Source of the DNA: Sapria himalayana
Taxonomy: Eukaryota; Streptophyta; Magnoliopsida; Malpighiales; Rafflesiaceae
Assembly (NCBI GenBank): GCA_029783825.1
Contig: JAREIK010002985.1
Location: 123,501 to 187,500 of the forward strand
Direction of reading: 5' to 3'
DNA length: 64,000 bases
Shown here: piece after piece, positions 36,421-51,400 of the stretch
Layout: each line of letters begins with the position of its first letter
Numbering within the stretch: the first letter of the stretch is position 1
Program-made: the position numbers and the translations under genes
The notes under the pieces: generated by a model
What the model was told of the DNA's origin: nothing
Databases searched by the model: none
Seen by the model: the letters and a program-made list of their open reading frames with translations, nothing else

Positions 36421-39400
36421 TATAGAAGTGCATATAATATTGGCCACCTTAAGAGGAACACCACTTAATATGCCAAAAAATATGATGTACTAGATCTCAT
36501 ACAAACTGACTAAATGACTAACTTTTTGAAATTAAATCAAATTTAATTTTATTGATCGCCTTCATTATATGACATTTACTTTGAGGGAAGCAATGGCCTA
36601 ATTGATTACGATCATAAATTTTTCTATTATATTTTCTAAGAATCCTAGAATAATTAGTATTATATAGATCTACATTCAACCTAAATATTACAAGATTCAT
36701 AGGTCAATTAATAGGAATGATATAATAAAATATTATAAATTGTAAAAATAATTAATAATTGAATCTATGAAATATAATAGAGTAGTATCCATAATATCGA
36801 ATATTTGAACTAGTCATGACAATATGATATTCATTATAAAAAAAAATTTAGAATTTACTAAAATCTTCCATCCTCATGATATTCTTGCTATATATGATGA
36901 ATGTATGAAAAAAATTTTTAGGAAATATAAAATTCAAAATAAAATATTTAATGTAACTTTTAGTAATCTTTTCAATTACAAAGTGACTATTAATATGTAT
37001 GTTAGAACTATTAGACACAGACCATTAGATAAAATATTTTATATTAGATATATGTATCACGTAATTAATTTAATAATATAGACAAAATTAAAAATTATTT
37101 CTCTATGCTTTAGAAAAAATAAAAAATTTACTAAAATAACTCATATCAGATAAAATTTTATGCTACATGTGCCAGGCCTATAATAACTCATTTTTTTTTT
37201 CATATAATATGATATTTTATTTATTTTTGATTTTTGCCGATTATGCTACATGTGTTATTTATCATATTGATATTATGCTTATTGATAATTTTTTTTAATC
37301 AAATAATTTTTATTTTTATTTTTATTTTGTATCAATATAAAATTAAAATTTCATAATATTTTAACTATGAACATAAATATAAAATTAAAATTTTATTATA
37401 TTTTCATTTAGGCACGACCCAACATGAATTTGCTCGACTATGGGCCAAATAAGCAATGTCAGGCCTATTAAAATAGATGCCATGTCGTATTGGTACCACA
37501 TGTTATCCATAGTGTATCATGTCAAGCACAACATTGTGGCATGATCGAGCCACACAAAAATAGATCATGTCAGCATTATACGAATCATATGACACCTCTA
37601 TTTGAGTATGACAATTATATTTATTTTTTGTGAGACATACAAGAAAAAATTGGAATTTAATAGTTTAATTTATTCTTCCAAGACATTTCATTCATACAAA
37701 AATATTACTTAACTATTAGTGTGCGAGCTGACTAATTAAGATGAGACTACGTATCATATAGGTTGAACACAACTATGCGATAGGATTTATGTGGTGATTC
37801 TCATATTGACAAATTTTTCCGTGTTAAGATATTATTGATCAAATATATAATATTTTTGACTTGTATTTATTAGGAGATTGATACATTATTTTGCAGACAC
37901 AAATACTTAGAGAGTGAGTGCTCCCAATTTTTTTTGGAAATTTATCCTAGAGTGATCAAAACAACTACAATTACCTTTATATGTAGCAAAATTGAGATGA
38001 TCAATCATTCTCTACTATTTCTTCTCTACACAGTAACAATGACTTATTCTTTTTGTGAGATATTAAGACACACTCAAGAAATATATTGGATTTTACATCT
38101 TGAGTTACGAAGGATATTTCTTGGTTTAGAGAATATACAACATATTTTCAAATTTACTCAAGTTGGACCATATGTGCGTATGCATATCAATCTCATAATA
38201 CTTATTCAAAAAAAATATTTTGACCTACTATCCTTGTGAGCTACAAATTCTAATGGAGGTACTTAGAATAGATATACTTCTAAAAATTCTCTCTTCTCCT
38301 AATGTTGGACTCTAAGATCACAAACACATGAGACAATACTCAAATCACAAGTATTTATACTTTATTTTTCTTTTTTGTTGAGTCTAAAATCTTTAATATT
38401 ATTATGATTAATAATACTATTATACGAGCTAAAGATATTATAATGTGAATATTAGGTTTGTTCATTTAGCACATTCTTTTTGCATCTATGTTTGACCATA
38501 ACAATATTTTGATTAAATATTTTATAATACCATAAGACTAACAATTTATTTTTTTTTTCTTCTAATATTTTTGTGCATGATCGATAGTTTTATTGTTAAA
38601 TTATATCTATTTTTTTGTACCTTCAAAAACTCATCTAAGTGATTGGTTGCCATTGACTTGACTTACTACAAACTATCAAGTTCTAGCTTCAACATTCATC
38701 ATTAGATAAACTAAATATTATAAAACTAAATATAAAAAAAATACTTTCTATTTTATTGTAAGATAATATCATTTAAAAAATTATATTGAAGTTTCTTATC
38801 TAGTATATCAAGAGAAACCTATTTCATTCAAATATTTTGAGATCTTGTATCACTATTACATATTATACTTGAGGTATTTTATAATTTTTGTTAATGATGT
38901 AGTAAATATATTTGATTATCTATTTTTCTAAAAAATCTCAAATTATATTCATTTTTATAAAATATTATTAAATAATAAAAATATAGTTTGCATGTAATAT
39001 TAATATATTAAGAAATAATTATACTTTTTAATATACTTCACATCAATTTTTTTTTATTTTATTAAGAAGCATGATATAATTTATCATATATCATGCATCA
39101 GCACTCAAGCTCAATATGTAATAGTTAAAAGGAAAAATATATATTTGAGAGAACAACTTATACAATTCTTTCATATAAAAGTATTCCTAAATATTTTTGA
39201 TAAGAATCGATATTAATCACTAACTTATTAATCAATCAAATATTATCTTTAAGTCATATCCCATATTAGCCTATGTATTTAAGAGAAAGACATGCTCACA
39301 TCTTACCAATTTTTTTTATGTGCTTATTTTATTTTGAATATCTTTCCTAGCAGAGAAATGGTCACTGATGCCATCAAATGTGAGTTTTTTAGAATATTAT

Positions 39401-42400
39401 TATGAGGATTACTCACAAAGTGATATGACATATATTTGGATATTATATTCAATATATATATATATATATATATATATAAGTATCACTCACGAGAGACGAA
39501 AGAATTATTATGAGTTTAGATGTGACATTCTTTAATAATAGGTCTTTTTCAGAATTCAATCCACAAATATGCACCTTTAGATACTTTATTGATATGATCA
39601 TTCAATTATTTAGTTACTACCCATCACAAAGTGAAAATTGAACTTATTTTTACACATGATATTACCATCACACTTAGTCTTAAAAAAAGTAGTGCGATAT
39701 CTCTTAGTACCTCAATGAATCTTGATGCTGACGGTATGAGTTAGGTAGAGGCTTCTAGTGAGATTACCAGGGAGGACATATGGAGACTTGATAATATCAA
39801 TCTAACGATAAATATTAGATAGACATATCTACAATAAGTCTTAGTTGAGCTATTTGTTATGTTAACTAATCTAGTGCAAAGTGTTGCCTTGGATCTTTCA
39901 AATATTATGCAAAAAATAATAACTTATATTGACTATTAGTCATGTTAGTTAGAAAAACATACTAAAATTTTTTATAATAATATGCCAAGAGAGTATTAGA
40001 GGTGTCAACCCGGCCGGGCCGGCCCGACACGTTTTTAAACCGTGCCCGAGGTTGGAACGTGCCGTGCCGTGCCTGGCCCGGCACAGGTTCTTCCCGTGCC
40101 GTTTCACGCGAGCACGCGTGGGCGTGACCCAACCCTCCCGACAAAAAAGTCCTCGGGTCGGGTCTGATTGGATCCCGACCCGTGGTCCCGACTCCCGACC
40201 CGGCACGGCACGGCTTGCCGTGCCTACGGGCCATGCCGTGCCCGGATGTTTTTAAACCGTGCCCGGCCGGGCACCGTACCACGTTCGTGCCCGAAAAAAA
40301 CGGGGCGGGCCATACCGGGCCGGCCCGTTTGACACCTCTAGAGAGTATTAGTAAGAACTTATTCTATCTTAACTCATTCAGATATTGAAAAACCTTGCAA
40401 AACTATCACACAAGATAATTAAAAAAATTTTATTATATTTATTAATGATTGCACTAGATATACTTGGTTATTTATTTTAAAAAAATCTCCATTCATGTCT
40501 GTTACCATTTATGTTGTGTATATTTTCGCTTTTGTTTTATTTTATACTTCAAAAGTGAGAGCACCAACATATGAGCTACACCAACCTAAACTCTAGCTTA
40601 TTTATTCATGTTATATATTTATGTTGAATATTGAGTTGTCTACTAAGATTATGTTTCATGGATTAAATTTTATGTTGGGATTAGAGCTAAACCCTAGGCA
40701 AACAAAAAAAAAACTATGATTTACTAGAAGGAGGTGTGCATGGTAATAATACAATGCCCACATACACACAAGCATAATAATACACATGTGCATACTATTT
40801 TAAGGTGGTTATACGAACATTCATATCGTACGTCAATTGTGTGATTGATGCTGACACTAATGTCATCGTGTATAGTAGGGGTAGCGTGCACGAGTGTGGG
40901 CCTCATGTGCCATAAAGTGCACAATAGGTGCCATGTGGCACATCAGGGGTATTTCGAGAGTTATTTACAGAGAGAGCCAAAATATTACAGTTAGTTGAGG
41001 AGCATAGGCTAACTACCGAGCTATCCAATAACACTCACAAAGTTTTTCCCTCCGTGACCTTACTGGAGAGGAATATATAAAATTCCTCATCAATAAATAA
41101 CATTATAGATGGTTACTCTATTTTTATTATTTTTTCGTCATATCCATTGAATATTATAATAACTAATAATAAGTCATTAAAAATTATTAGTTATGATAAT
41201 ATTAAGATCGATTATTTATTTTTTACGTGTTTTATTAATTCAAAATAACTCAATTAGTTTGTATTCTTGAGTTGCCTTTTTAAATAATTCAATTCTAATT
41301 TTTTTTTCTTTCATAAGCATTTATTTGAATGATCATAAAATTTTAAAAAGACTGTCTGAGACTTAACAGAGGCCTATATATTTTTACTTCTACGATAAGT
41401 TATCCTATTAAATATTTTTTAACCTCAGTATTATTATCACCAAGGCACGGAGGAGGCAACAAGACTATTCATGTCCCCACACTCAGATGTCAGATGAGTA
41501 GCAAGTGGAGATTGAACTCATACACCCAAGGAACCACAAATCTAATATCCCACAATATCTTGGCATCATCCTAAAACAAGATAATACCTCAAAATGAGAT
41601 TGAAATATAAAAACACAATTAAGAGAAAAGGAAAAAAGATACAAAAAAACCTATGAAAAAAGCTATTATCTCATCTTGTCTATGAGAAAATTATTTTTCA
41701 AAGGAAACCTCAATCTCTTCATCAAAATCAAAATTAACATAATATGACTAAATAAGAATATGAGTGAGAAAGAGAATCAAATGAAACTTCTATATCCTTA
41801 TATGATTTAATTTCCTTTAAGAATGAGACCTAGTTAAAAGATATGCATACTAATTATTATTTTATTTATCTCAAATAAATAACACATGTATTCTTTTGAG
41901 TACTGAAACAATCAAGAAAAATATATTTAATCCCTATTACTTCTATCTTATTACTTCTTGTTAATATTAAATATTTATTTTTAATTTTACATCCCTAAAG
42001 ATCTGTATCATATACTCATATATGACAAAGATATTATAAGGATAAATAATCTCAATAAATCCTAAAATTTTTTTATTATATTTTTATTTTAAATTTATAT
42101 AGTGAGTAGTGGCCGATGAGGCATACAAATAATACATCATTATAACTAATTCATATATCATACATAACAGACACCACTTCACTAAATATTGTAAATTAAT
42201 TAAATTAATTAATTATTTTTATCATCTATAATATTTTATTATGTCATTCATACTTGTTGACCTGGAAATCCTATGATACACAGACTAAAAGTAAATTTGC
42301 ATAATACTGACAACCATAAGATCTTTCAAAAATTTAATCAGAAGACTCATAATCATAATCAATTTTACAATTCATTCTCTACCAAAATTATTACAGTATA

Positions 42401-45400
42401 TGAAAATAATTATTGAAGTTAAACTAGATCAAGCTTGAAAAACTCCATTATTAAGTTGAGTAAATCTTAGATTTAATATACCATATTTTTTGATACATTG
42501 ATCAGCATGTTTCTTTTGGTGACCAATCTCACATGCACTCCTACAAGTATATATCTTTTGACAAATATATACACTGTGCTAATTTTTTATCGATACCCCC
42601 CAAATTTTTATTTTTTATTATTTTAAAATATATCCATACCACTAATATTTGCTTTATTTTTTATTTTTTAAGTAAAAAAATAAGTTGTTATCATTATTAT
42701 TTATATTTATATCAATTATTTCCTAGGCGAGTAATATGAGATATCTCTTCACTAGGTTTTTGTCTACCACATACAAATGAATACTAGATTAATCAATAAT
42801 AAATCTTTGGCATGGAGGGAAAAGTATGATCATTCATGATCATGCTACAAAACCCTACTAAGTAGTCATATTGTGAATGTAACAGTATCTTGATTTAGCA
42901 ATTATGTCTACCTCAACTAGAAACATTTCCCAGTGCTAGATAACTAATCATGTAAACTGAGTAAAATAAATAATAATCTACTCTCATCTCTTAGCTACTC
43001 TACTCCTAACCCCATGAGCTATGATAAAACACCATGTATTTTTATAGCACACCACATGACTTCAATATTTTTTCAAACAACCAAAATATGTGATAGTACC
43101 ACCACCCTCTCTTTAAGGCTTATTGTTAGTTTTGATACTATATGTAAAATAAAGTCATAAACTTCATAATAACAAATACACAAAGCTTTTACTTTAGAGT
43201 ATGCGATACGTTAATATCTCGACAATCTTATCCCCAAAAACCAAAGAGATTATATCTGATAAGCCTCAAACATAAGACTTACCGCCATTGGACTTGACAT
43301 GTTTACATTCATTTCTAGAATTTAAAATTTTCTTGGTGCTTGCATGATTGAACTCTACTTGAAATGTTCTAGAGTTACAACAGCTGCAAGACTAACATCC
43401 AAGTGGTCCACATGTTTAACAGTTTATATGAACAATCAGAAATGCAGTGAACTAACTATACTAGGATCACAGAAATGAAAATTCTGCATTTGCCAAAAAG
43501 TTGCAATTGGAAAGCTAATTAAGCAATAAAAAAATTAAATTACTAATCGATGGTTAACAAACAGTATTCAGTAATCAATTAGCTTAAAGAATCAAATCAA
43601 AGCTGAAAAACAAAAAAAATGGGAGGTACACTTATAAAATCACCAGCTTGGATCATAAAATCTTTTATCACCCTATGGAACTGGCATTTCTTGTAACCAA
43701 CAGGAACTCCACCTTTTCTGCCATATTGAATCGAGTCGTGTGATACATAAACAGCAAATCCAATCAACATAAAGTTGAGCCACTCAACATAAACTTAAAT
43801 GCATACAAATTCTAACAAGGATGTGTGCCATAAATGACTAAAAATGATGTGGACATTGTTGTTCATGTTTGACAACCTGGTCAAGTTACTCAAGAAATTC
43901 TAGTGTTTTGTGATAAAACTAGATGTGTCAACCGGGCCGGGCCGGCCCAGCACGGAAAAATTCCGTGCCCGGGCCCGTGCCGGGTGTCCCGTGAGCCCGA
44001 CCCCACGATGCCCCCTCCCGCAAAAAAGACCGCGGGTCGGGTCTAATTCGACCCGACCCGCGGTCCCCCTGAATCCTGACCCGTACGGACATGCAAGCCC
44101 GAGCGGGCCAGGCAAGGCACGGCACGGCCCGCCGTGCCTGCGGGCCGGCCCGTCCCGGCCCGTTTGACACCTCTAGATAAAACATACGTGTGTAAAAAAG
44201 AAAGGAAAGAAAACAATGCAGTTTCAACTACAAGTGTTAAACGGGTCATGCTGGTACTATCAACTGTGTCGTGCCTGGCATGGGAACAAGACTAGCCCTC
44301 CGGCATGGCATGGTTAGCCCACAAATTGCAGGGTCATGCCTAACTTGGAGCAAGCCAAGCTGTATCTGCCCAATTGCGATGGGCCACATAAGTGGTATCT
44401 GGATTATGTGATCATTTTTTTCAGAAAAAAAAAACACATCGTCAGACAGTCACCCGACGAGACTAGACCCATGATCTGAGACTAGACCCAATTGCATGTG
44501 TAAAATTTCACTTTCTATTAAAACCAGAATCAACTTGCCTCGTACTTTTCGGTACATATGTTAATTCGAGAGAAAAATCATTATAATGTGATCTAACAAG
44601 CTCAAAAGTAACTGAAAAATAATATATCTTAGTTGAAACCCCAACAAAGACTCTAGGAGAGAGAAAGATTCAAAAAAAAAAAAAAAAAAAAAAATCAAAT
44701 CTTATATTTCCTAAACTCCTCAAGAAGAAATCATTTTATTACATCATAAAAAATATATCAACGACAACGTAAACTCTCTAATATTTTAAAAAATAAGCTA
44801 AATAATATATTCTCAAGATATCGGACACAAAAAGGTACATGATAAAAAATAACAAAAAAAAAATTTAATTATTCAGATAGTTAAGAGTTAAAACTATGGT
44901 TTTTCCAAAAAAACAAGCACATCTACCAAATAGAAGTATTCTAGTTGCCTCAAAAAAGCATTTATTTTCCTCTTTTGATAATCTTATTTTATGAGGATCA
45001 ATGAGATAGAAACCGATACATCTCCTCTTTAGATTCATTATTATCAACAACATCCAATCGCAGGAATAGAAAGAAAAACAGCAATATCCTAAAAATTGCA
45101 AGAAAATGGTGCAAAACAATGTTGGCAAACAACAATATTGCAAATAGATATCAAGCTCAGTCATCAAAGCAACAATGTTGGCAAGCTACAGCAGAATATG
45201 ATCATCAGGTCAACCATGAGCTAGCCGCCCACATGGTCGCCTTGCGACCAGTGGTCTGTGCTGCAAGGCAGCAATAGATTATTTGGTCCAGGGCGTCCTG
45301 GCCCAAGAAGCCATGGTCCATGGAAAGGCTGCTGACTTTATGTCCCTATCGTCTAACCATGAGCTAATTACAGACATTTTCAGATACCTGTGCTCCCCAG

Positions 45401-48400
45401 TGCAAAACTGCCTGCAAATATCAAAGAAACTATAATATCAGCCTATCTTATGTTTGTCGAAATCATAGTTATATAAATAACAAGATGCACGGAAGGGTGA
45501 AACCACGGCGACAAGTGTGAAATCATAGATTCGTGACTTTACATAGTTTTTCTGAAATACTTTTTCAAAAGGCAAGCAAGATGTACTTAGGGCCTAAAGC
45601 ACAAGAAAGATCTACATTTGTAAAAGTACAATAAATGAATACAATCATCATCACCAATCAAGCTTTATCTCAATTACTTGGGATCAGCTATTCAGGATCT
45701 ATAATAAATTAGCGACAAATCAATAAAGCTAGAGTGTCTACTAGATGCCACCCTCATCCTCTAAAAAGATCAACATTCATCCCATTTAAGTATGCAACCG
45801 TTTCAATACATGTTCGGTACTTCACGCGCCAAAATTTTTGGGTAGTTAGACATATATTAATTAGTGTATTTGCATGTATTTCTACTTTGATTTGAGAGAT
45901 TTCACTAAATTTATATTTTTAAGATGTTTTGTTAAATATAAATGAAATTGTAGTTATTTTGGATAAAAATTAATAAAATTGGTAGAACAAATACTTGAAG
46001 AGAAGAAAAAACTGATGATGAGTCATAATATTTTTTATATCACGACTTTAGTGTACCTTGTATTATCTTATTGAGTTGTTACAGTATCATTTCTTAATCA
46101 AAACTCTACAAAATCAGTTGTGATAATCTTTGTATGTTATGACTCTACCAATAAATTGACATAATTTTTTAACTATGAAACACAGTCTTCATGCCTATAA
46201 TATTTTCTAAGAGTGACAGTCACACTATCTTTAAAACATATAACATACACGATTATCATCACATCGCAACAGTCAAGTGCTCGAATTGTATGAATTAGTC
46301 GCATCAAATTCAAACATCAGAACTGATTCATTATAAAACCAAAATACCAAACATTGAATCGCAGCATTATTTTTTGTCGTGACATTTTATCTCAATCACC
46401 AAAACACAAAGGATGAATATTTTTTTTCTTTAATAAAATAATCAAAATGTCCAAATAAAAAAAATGATTGTGGAATCTTATTACTTTTTTGGAGACTTTT
46501 CTTCATATTGAATAAGTATACAAGTTATTTTCTTCTAAAATAGACACAAAGACATCAAGTTTCAAAGCTCCCAACGAATTTAGAGTTGGGATTGGAATCA
46601 AAATCAAAATCGACTACCCCGTCTAAACTAGAAAAAAATATTCATTTTTCAAATAAACTCCATCCTAACTAAACTAATAGTAATTTCTTTTATGTTTAGT
46701 GGTACATATAATAATTCAAGAAAAAAATAACATGATGTGATCTAACTAGTTCATAAATAATTGATAAGTGACAACTGACAATCTCTCCTCATTAGAAACC
46801 CAAATGAGATTCTAGAAGCATAAAAAAGAGTAAGAGATTGAAATAAAACTTATGAATCCTTGTATGATCTTGATTTCTTAAATAATGAGTCATCCTCGAA
46901 AACATAATATTTATCCCTATTAAGACTCAATATGTATTGGGGGATTATAAATATATCTTTTTTGCATATTAGAATAAACAAAAAATACACTTATCATCAT
47001 GAGTATACTTATTATGTATTAGAGAGAGATTTTAAACAAAAAAAATTACTCCCAAATATTTTGAGAAGTGAGCTAAATAATTATTTTCTAAGATATAAAA
47101 TTTAAAAATATACAAAATAAAAAATAATTGATATATATATTTTATAAATTAACTAGTTAATAATTAAAATTATATCTGTCCAAAGATATCTTAAAATATT
47201 TCTACCAAAAAGAAGTATAATCATCTAATCCAAATACTTATTTTTCTTTTCTACAACTTAATTGAGTAAGGATGTGCTAACATAAAAAACATGATGAATA
47301 ATATCATAAGTATAATAAATACTAATTACTAGACATATACTCAAGAGTATTATCATTTTTAATATTTTTAATATTTTGATTAAAATAATTTTTATCATTT
47401 TATAAAATAACTAAAAATCTAAAAAAAAAAATTAATACATATTTTGAAGAAAAAACAAATATAACAAGAATAATTATCAGTGAAAAAATAAAATATTTAA
47501 GCAAATTTAAAGATAATTGCTCGAATATTCAAGTTGAGGCAACTCACATGACAAACACTATCAAACAAATAAAATAATAAAAAATAAGTTAATTTTCAAT
47601 CATTTTATGAAATAGCTAAAAAAATAAAATATTCAAGCAGTCACATACCTATTAAATCTTTATTAGAATTCTAAAAAGGATTGGACAAAGATAGAGAAGA
47701 AGTAAGAGAAAAAAAAAGGAGAGAGAACATAAATCTTGTTTTTATTAAATCAAAAAAATGTAACACAAGACATATATATTCAAGTTGAGGCAACTCACAT
47801 GACAAACACTTCATACAAATAAAATAAAACAATAAGTTAAAATAACAAAAAAAAAAGATTAAGAGGCTGTTTAATAACGTACTTAAAATCTTCAAACCAT
47901 CAAAAATTAAAATTTTTAATGATTTAAAACGTAACTACTTAATGTTGAAGGCTAAAAATTTTCAACAAATTTTTTTTCAAAATTATTATTTTGACCTTTT
48001 TTTTATCATTTCTTTTTTATTTTCTTATTCATGCTATAGTTCAGTTTTTGAATCTGTCTTCTCCCTCTCATTTCTCGACCACCACAAACCCTAACCTTAA
48101 TCATCTTTCATGATTAATTTAAGAAAGGAAATAGCAAATTAATTAATTATTCATTAATTTTTATTTTTATATAAAAAATTTGAATAGTTTTAAAAAGTTT
48201 AGATTTTATTGGTTATTCTTTAAATATTTTTTTTGGATTTATGATTTATTTATGAATATATTTTTAGGAATTTTATTTTTTTCAATAAAAAAAAATTATT
48301 AGAAATTTTATTTATGTTGGATAATATATAATATAATGATAATAATAATAACTATGTAAAATATATTATTTTTAGCATTCAACATTTACAATTATCAAAT

Positions 48401-51400
48401 AATATATTTATATTCATTCAATTAATAATAATTTATCAAATAATTTTTCAATACAAATTCAATACTTATAAATTCAGTCTTAATTTTTCAGCAATTATTT
48501 TTCAATACTTAATTTTTTTTAATTTTATCAAACAATCCCTAAATCTCAACATTATCCTTCAAGCTAGTAATCATATTTCATAGACACTCACTTGATAAAA
48601 AAAATTATTATAATCACTAAGCATTTTGATAAAGATGTATACAATCTATTCACTGAAAAGCATGCACGTGACATTCATTAAACTATCCTAAATATTATAC
48701 TGTATGAAATAATAATCAATCTCAATATTTTTATCCACTTAAAAATATCATAGTAGCAGCAATATGTCAAATTGCTTAGCAATCATAGTACAATATTATT
48801 GACATCTAAACTGAGAGACTGATGTCCTCCAATAAATAACTAATATCATAGCTTGTATTTTACCTCAACACCATCACCAATTATATAAACAATGATCTAT
48901 TATTTTTTTTTTCATAAAATAAAATTACCTAATATATATATATAACATGGTTGTGCATCTCCTCTTTGTGATCGTAGAAATTTAGCTCAAATCTAAATAT
49001 GCATCAGCCTGACTATGTACACAATCTCAAAATGAAATTTCATATCTTAAAAACCCTCTTTACATATCTAAGAACCCAAAAAACTACATTCAGATGTATT
49101 TACCAAAGAAAATTTAGAAAATAATTAGTTATACTAATAACATAAAATAATATCTAATATAATTACTATTAGGTAGTTAAATATCTTATACTTCTCTATT
49201 ATTTAGACAAATTAACTGAAATACATGTACTTATAGACAAATATACACTTGAAACTAATGGTCAGTCAAGCGATATACATCTCAACATATCGAGATGAGA
49301 TAAAATATCTAAAATATATCTTATCTAAAAATAATATCTTATAAATATGAAATTACAATGCCCAAAAGTATTTAATACACAATAAATCATTTGTCTAAAA
49401 CTTGGTATACAAGAACAATATCAATTAAGATATATCTAGCTGATCATTTCTTTTAATCAAAATATCATTAATATATACAATTAAATCAAAATATATTATC
49501 CATCTGATCCACATTAATAGAAACAAAAATAATCTAAAACAAATCTTCTAAAACCAAATATAATAAGTATTGAAAAAAATCTATTAAATCATATCCTAAG
49601 AAATTACATCTAATCTTAAAAGACACAACATAACCTATATACTATAATTACACTCTCTTAAATAAAAAAAATTAGTAGCTACTACATAAATATACCTTCA
49701 TCAACAATATCATGAAAAAGTATAATTCTTATGTCTAGTTGACATCTAATCATAAAAGACACAACATAACCTATATACCATAATTACACTCTTAAATAAT
49801 AAAAATTAGTAGCTACTACATAAATATACCTTCATCAACAATATCATGAAAAAATATAATTCTTATGTCCAGTTGATATACAATTTACCTATAAGAAATA
49901 AAAAAAAAATTATAATCTAATATGACCACATTGACTATAAGAAAAAAAATATTTCAAAAATGTACACTATAAATTTGTATAAATCATTTGTCTACCAACC
50001 TTGCCTTACATTGTTTGACATTTTCTTCAAATCTAGTCTTTATCATATACACTCATTTATATCATTTATCTATTTACCTAGAGACTTCAAAACAATATCT
50101 CATATATAATTGAAATTTATATTTACTTTATCCAACATAATATGTAGTCATGATAGATAATAAAGTACCTAAAAAAATATCATAAATCATGTAACTATTA
50201 AGAGAATAAAAAATTAGAATATATAATATTAAAATGAAAATAAAAAAATATATACAACAATGAATAATAAGTAGAACACACATTAATTTCTAAGCAATCA
50301 AAATGTCCAAATCGATAGCCTAAACTAAATCAACTTACATGATCGACGACTTGCCTAGGGGAAGAGGTATACATATATGCCTAGCATATACTTTTAGATA
50401 ATAATTAACAAATCTCTCATATTTTATATCCTCCTCCTAAAGAGACTCGTATCTTGTGTCCTATGACATACACTATGCTCATCCTCATGAGTCAAACCTC
50501 CATGGGCCCCATAAGGGCTATGGTTTGATAAGACCATACTTCATCAAAAACTACAAAATCAAGGGCGGGAGTCATATTAGTTGTCACTTTGTAAATAGTA
50601 CCAACTAGATATTAGAATGATCATTTCGCTACATTATACAAAAGTGTATCTTCTTGAATTGATTGTGGAAGTTTCTTATTGTTTTTATTTTTGTTTTATA
50701 TTTTTGATGAGATTCCCCAACATATATGGGTTGGTGTCTAAGCCACTTTACTCACTGTATAAGAAAATCATATGAATTTTATTCAAAATATTATTATATT
50801 TATTTTTCTGTATTATTTTGTAATATAATATCAGATCAAAGCTAGAAAAAATTTAACCTTGAGTTTATGTCAGAAAAGTGTTTGGCAGTGTGTGTAAGAA
50901 ATTTTTTTTGCAATGTGTGTGTATGTGGAGTGGCAGCGTGCATAGTGTATGTAGTGTCAAAGGTCATTATAGTTCATAAATTTTGAGTACACAAGTTCTT
51001 TCACAAGGTTAGTGGCAGCAGACAGATGGATGATACAGACATGCATGATTGGCGGCTGTAGGCACACACAATTGGAGAGCAACTGATGAAAGTAGCAGTA
51101 GGTGCATTATAAAGTGTGGTGTCGGCACACAATAGAAATTGGTGGCATTTTTGGCATGAACCCTAATTAGGGTTCAATAAGAATTATAAAAAATAAAAAT
51201 CAAGATTTGCAAAAATATTAATTTGATACAACTTTATTATGACACAATATAAAGAGAAGTTATTACTACATAGATAAATGAAAGATAACATCAATTCTAT
51301 ATACTCACTACAAAAGGATAAGTTACACTAGAGAAAACTAGTGATATATCCAAAAAAAAAGACAGAGAACATTATCTAGTATTGAGAGATATTGATTAAT

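Noticed and set aside
37934..38239. 101-codon + strand open frame in cyclophilin intron 3
   Set aside because: No recognisable domain, AT-driven composition, surrounded by transposon debris; kept only as unclassified sequence.
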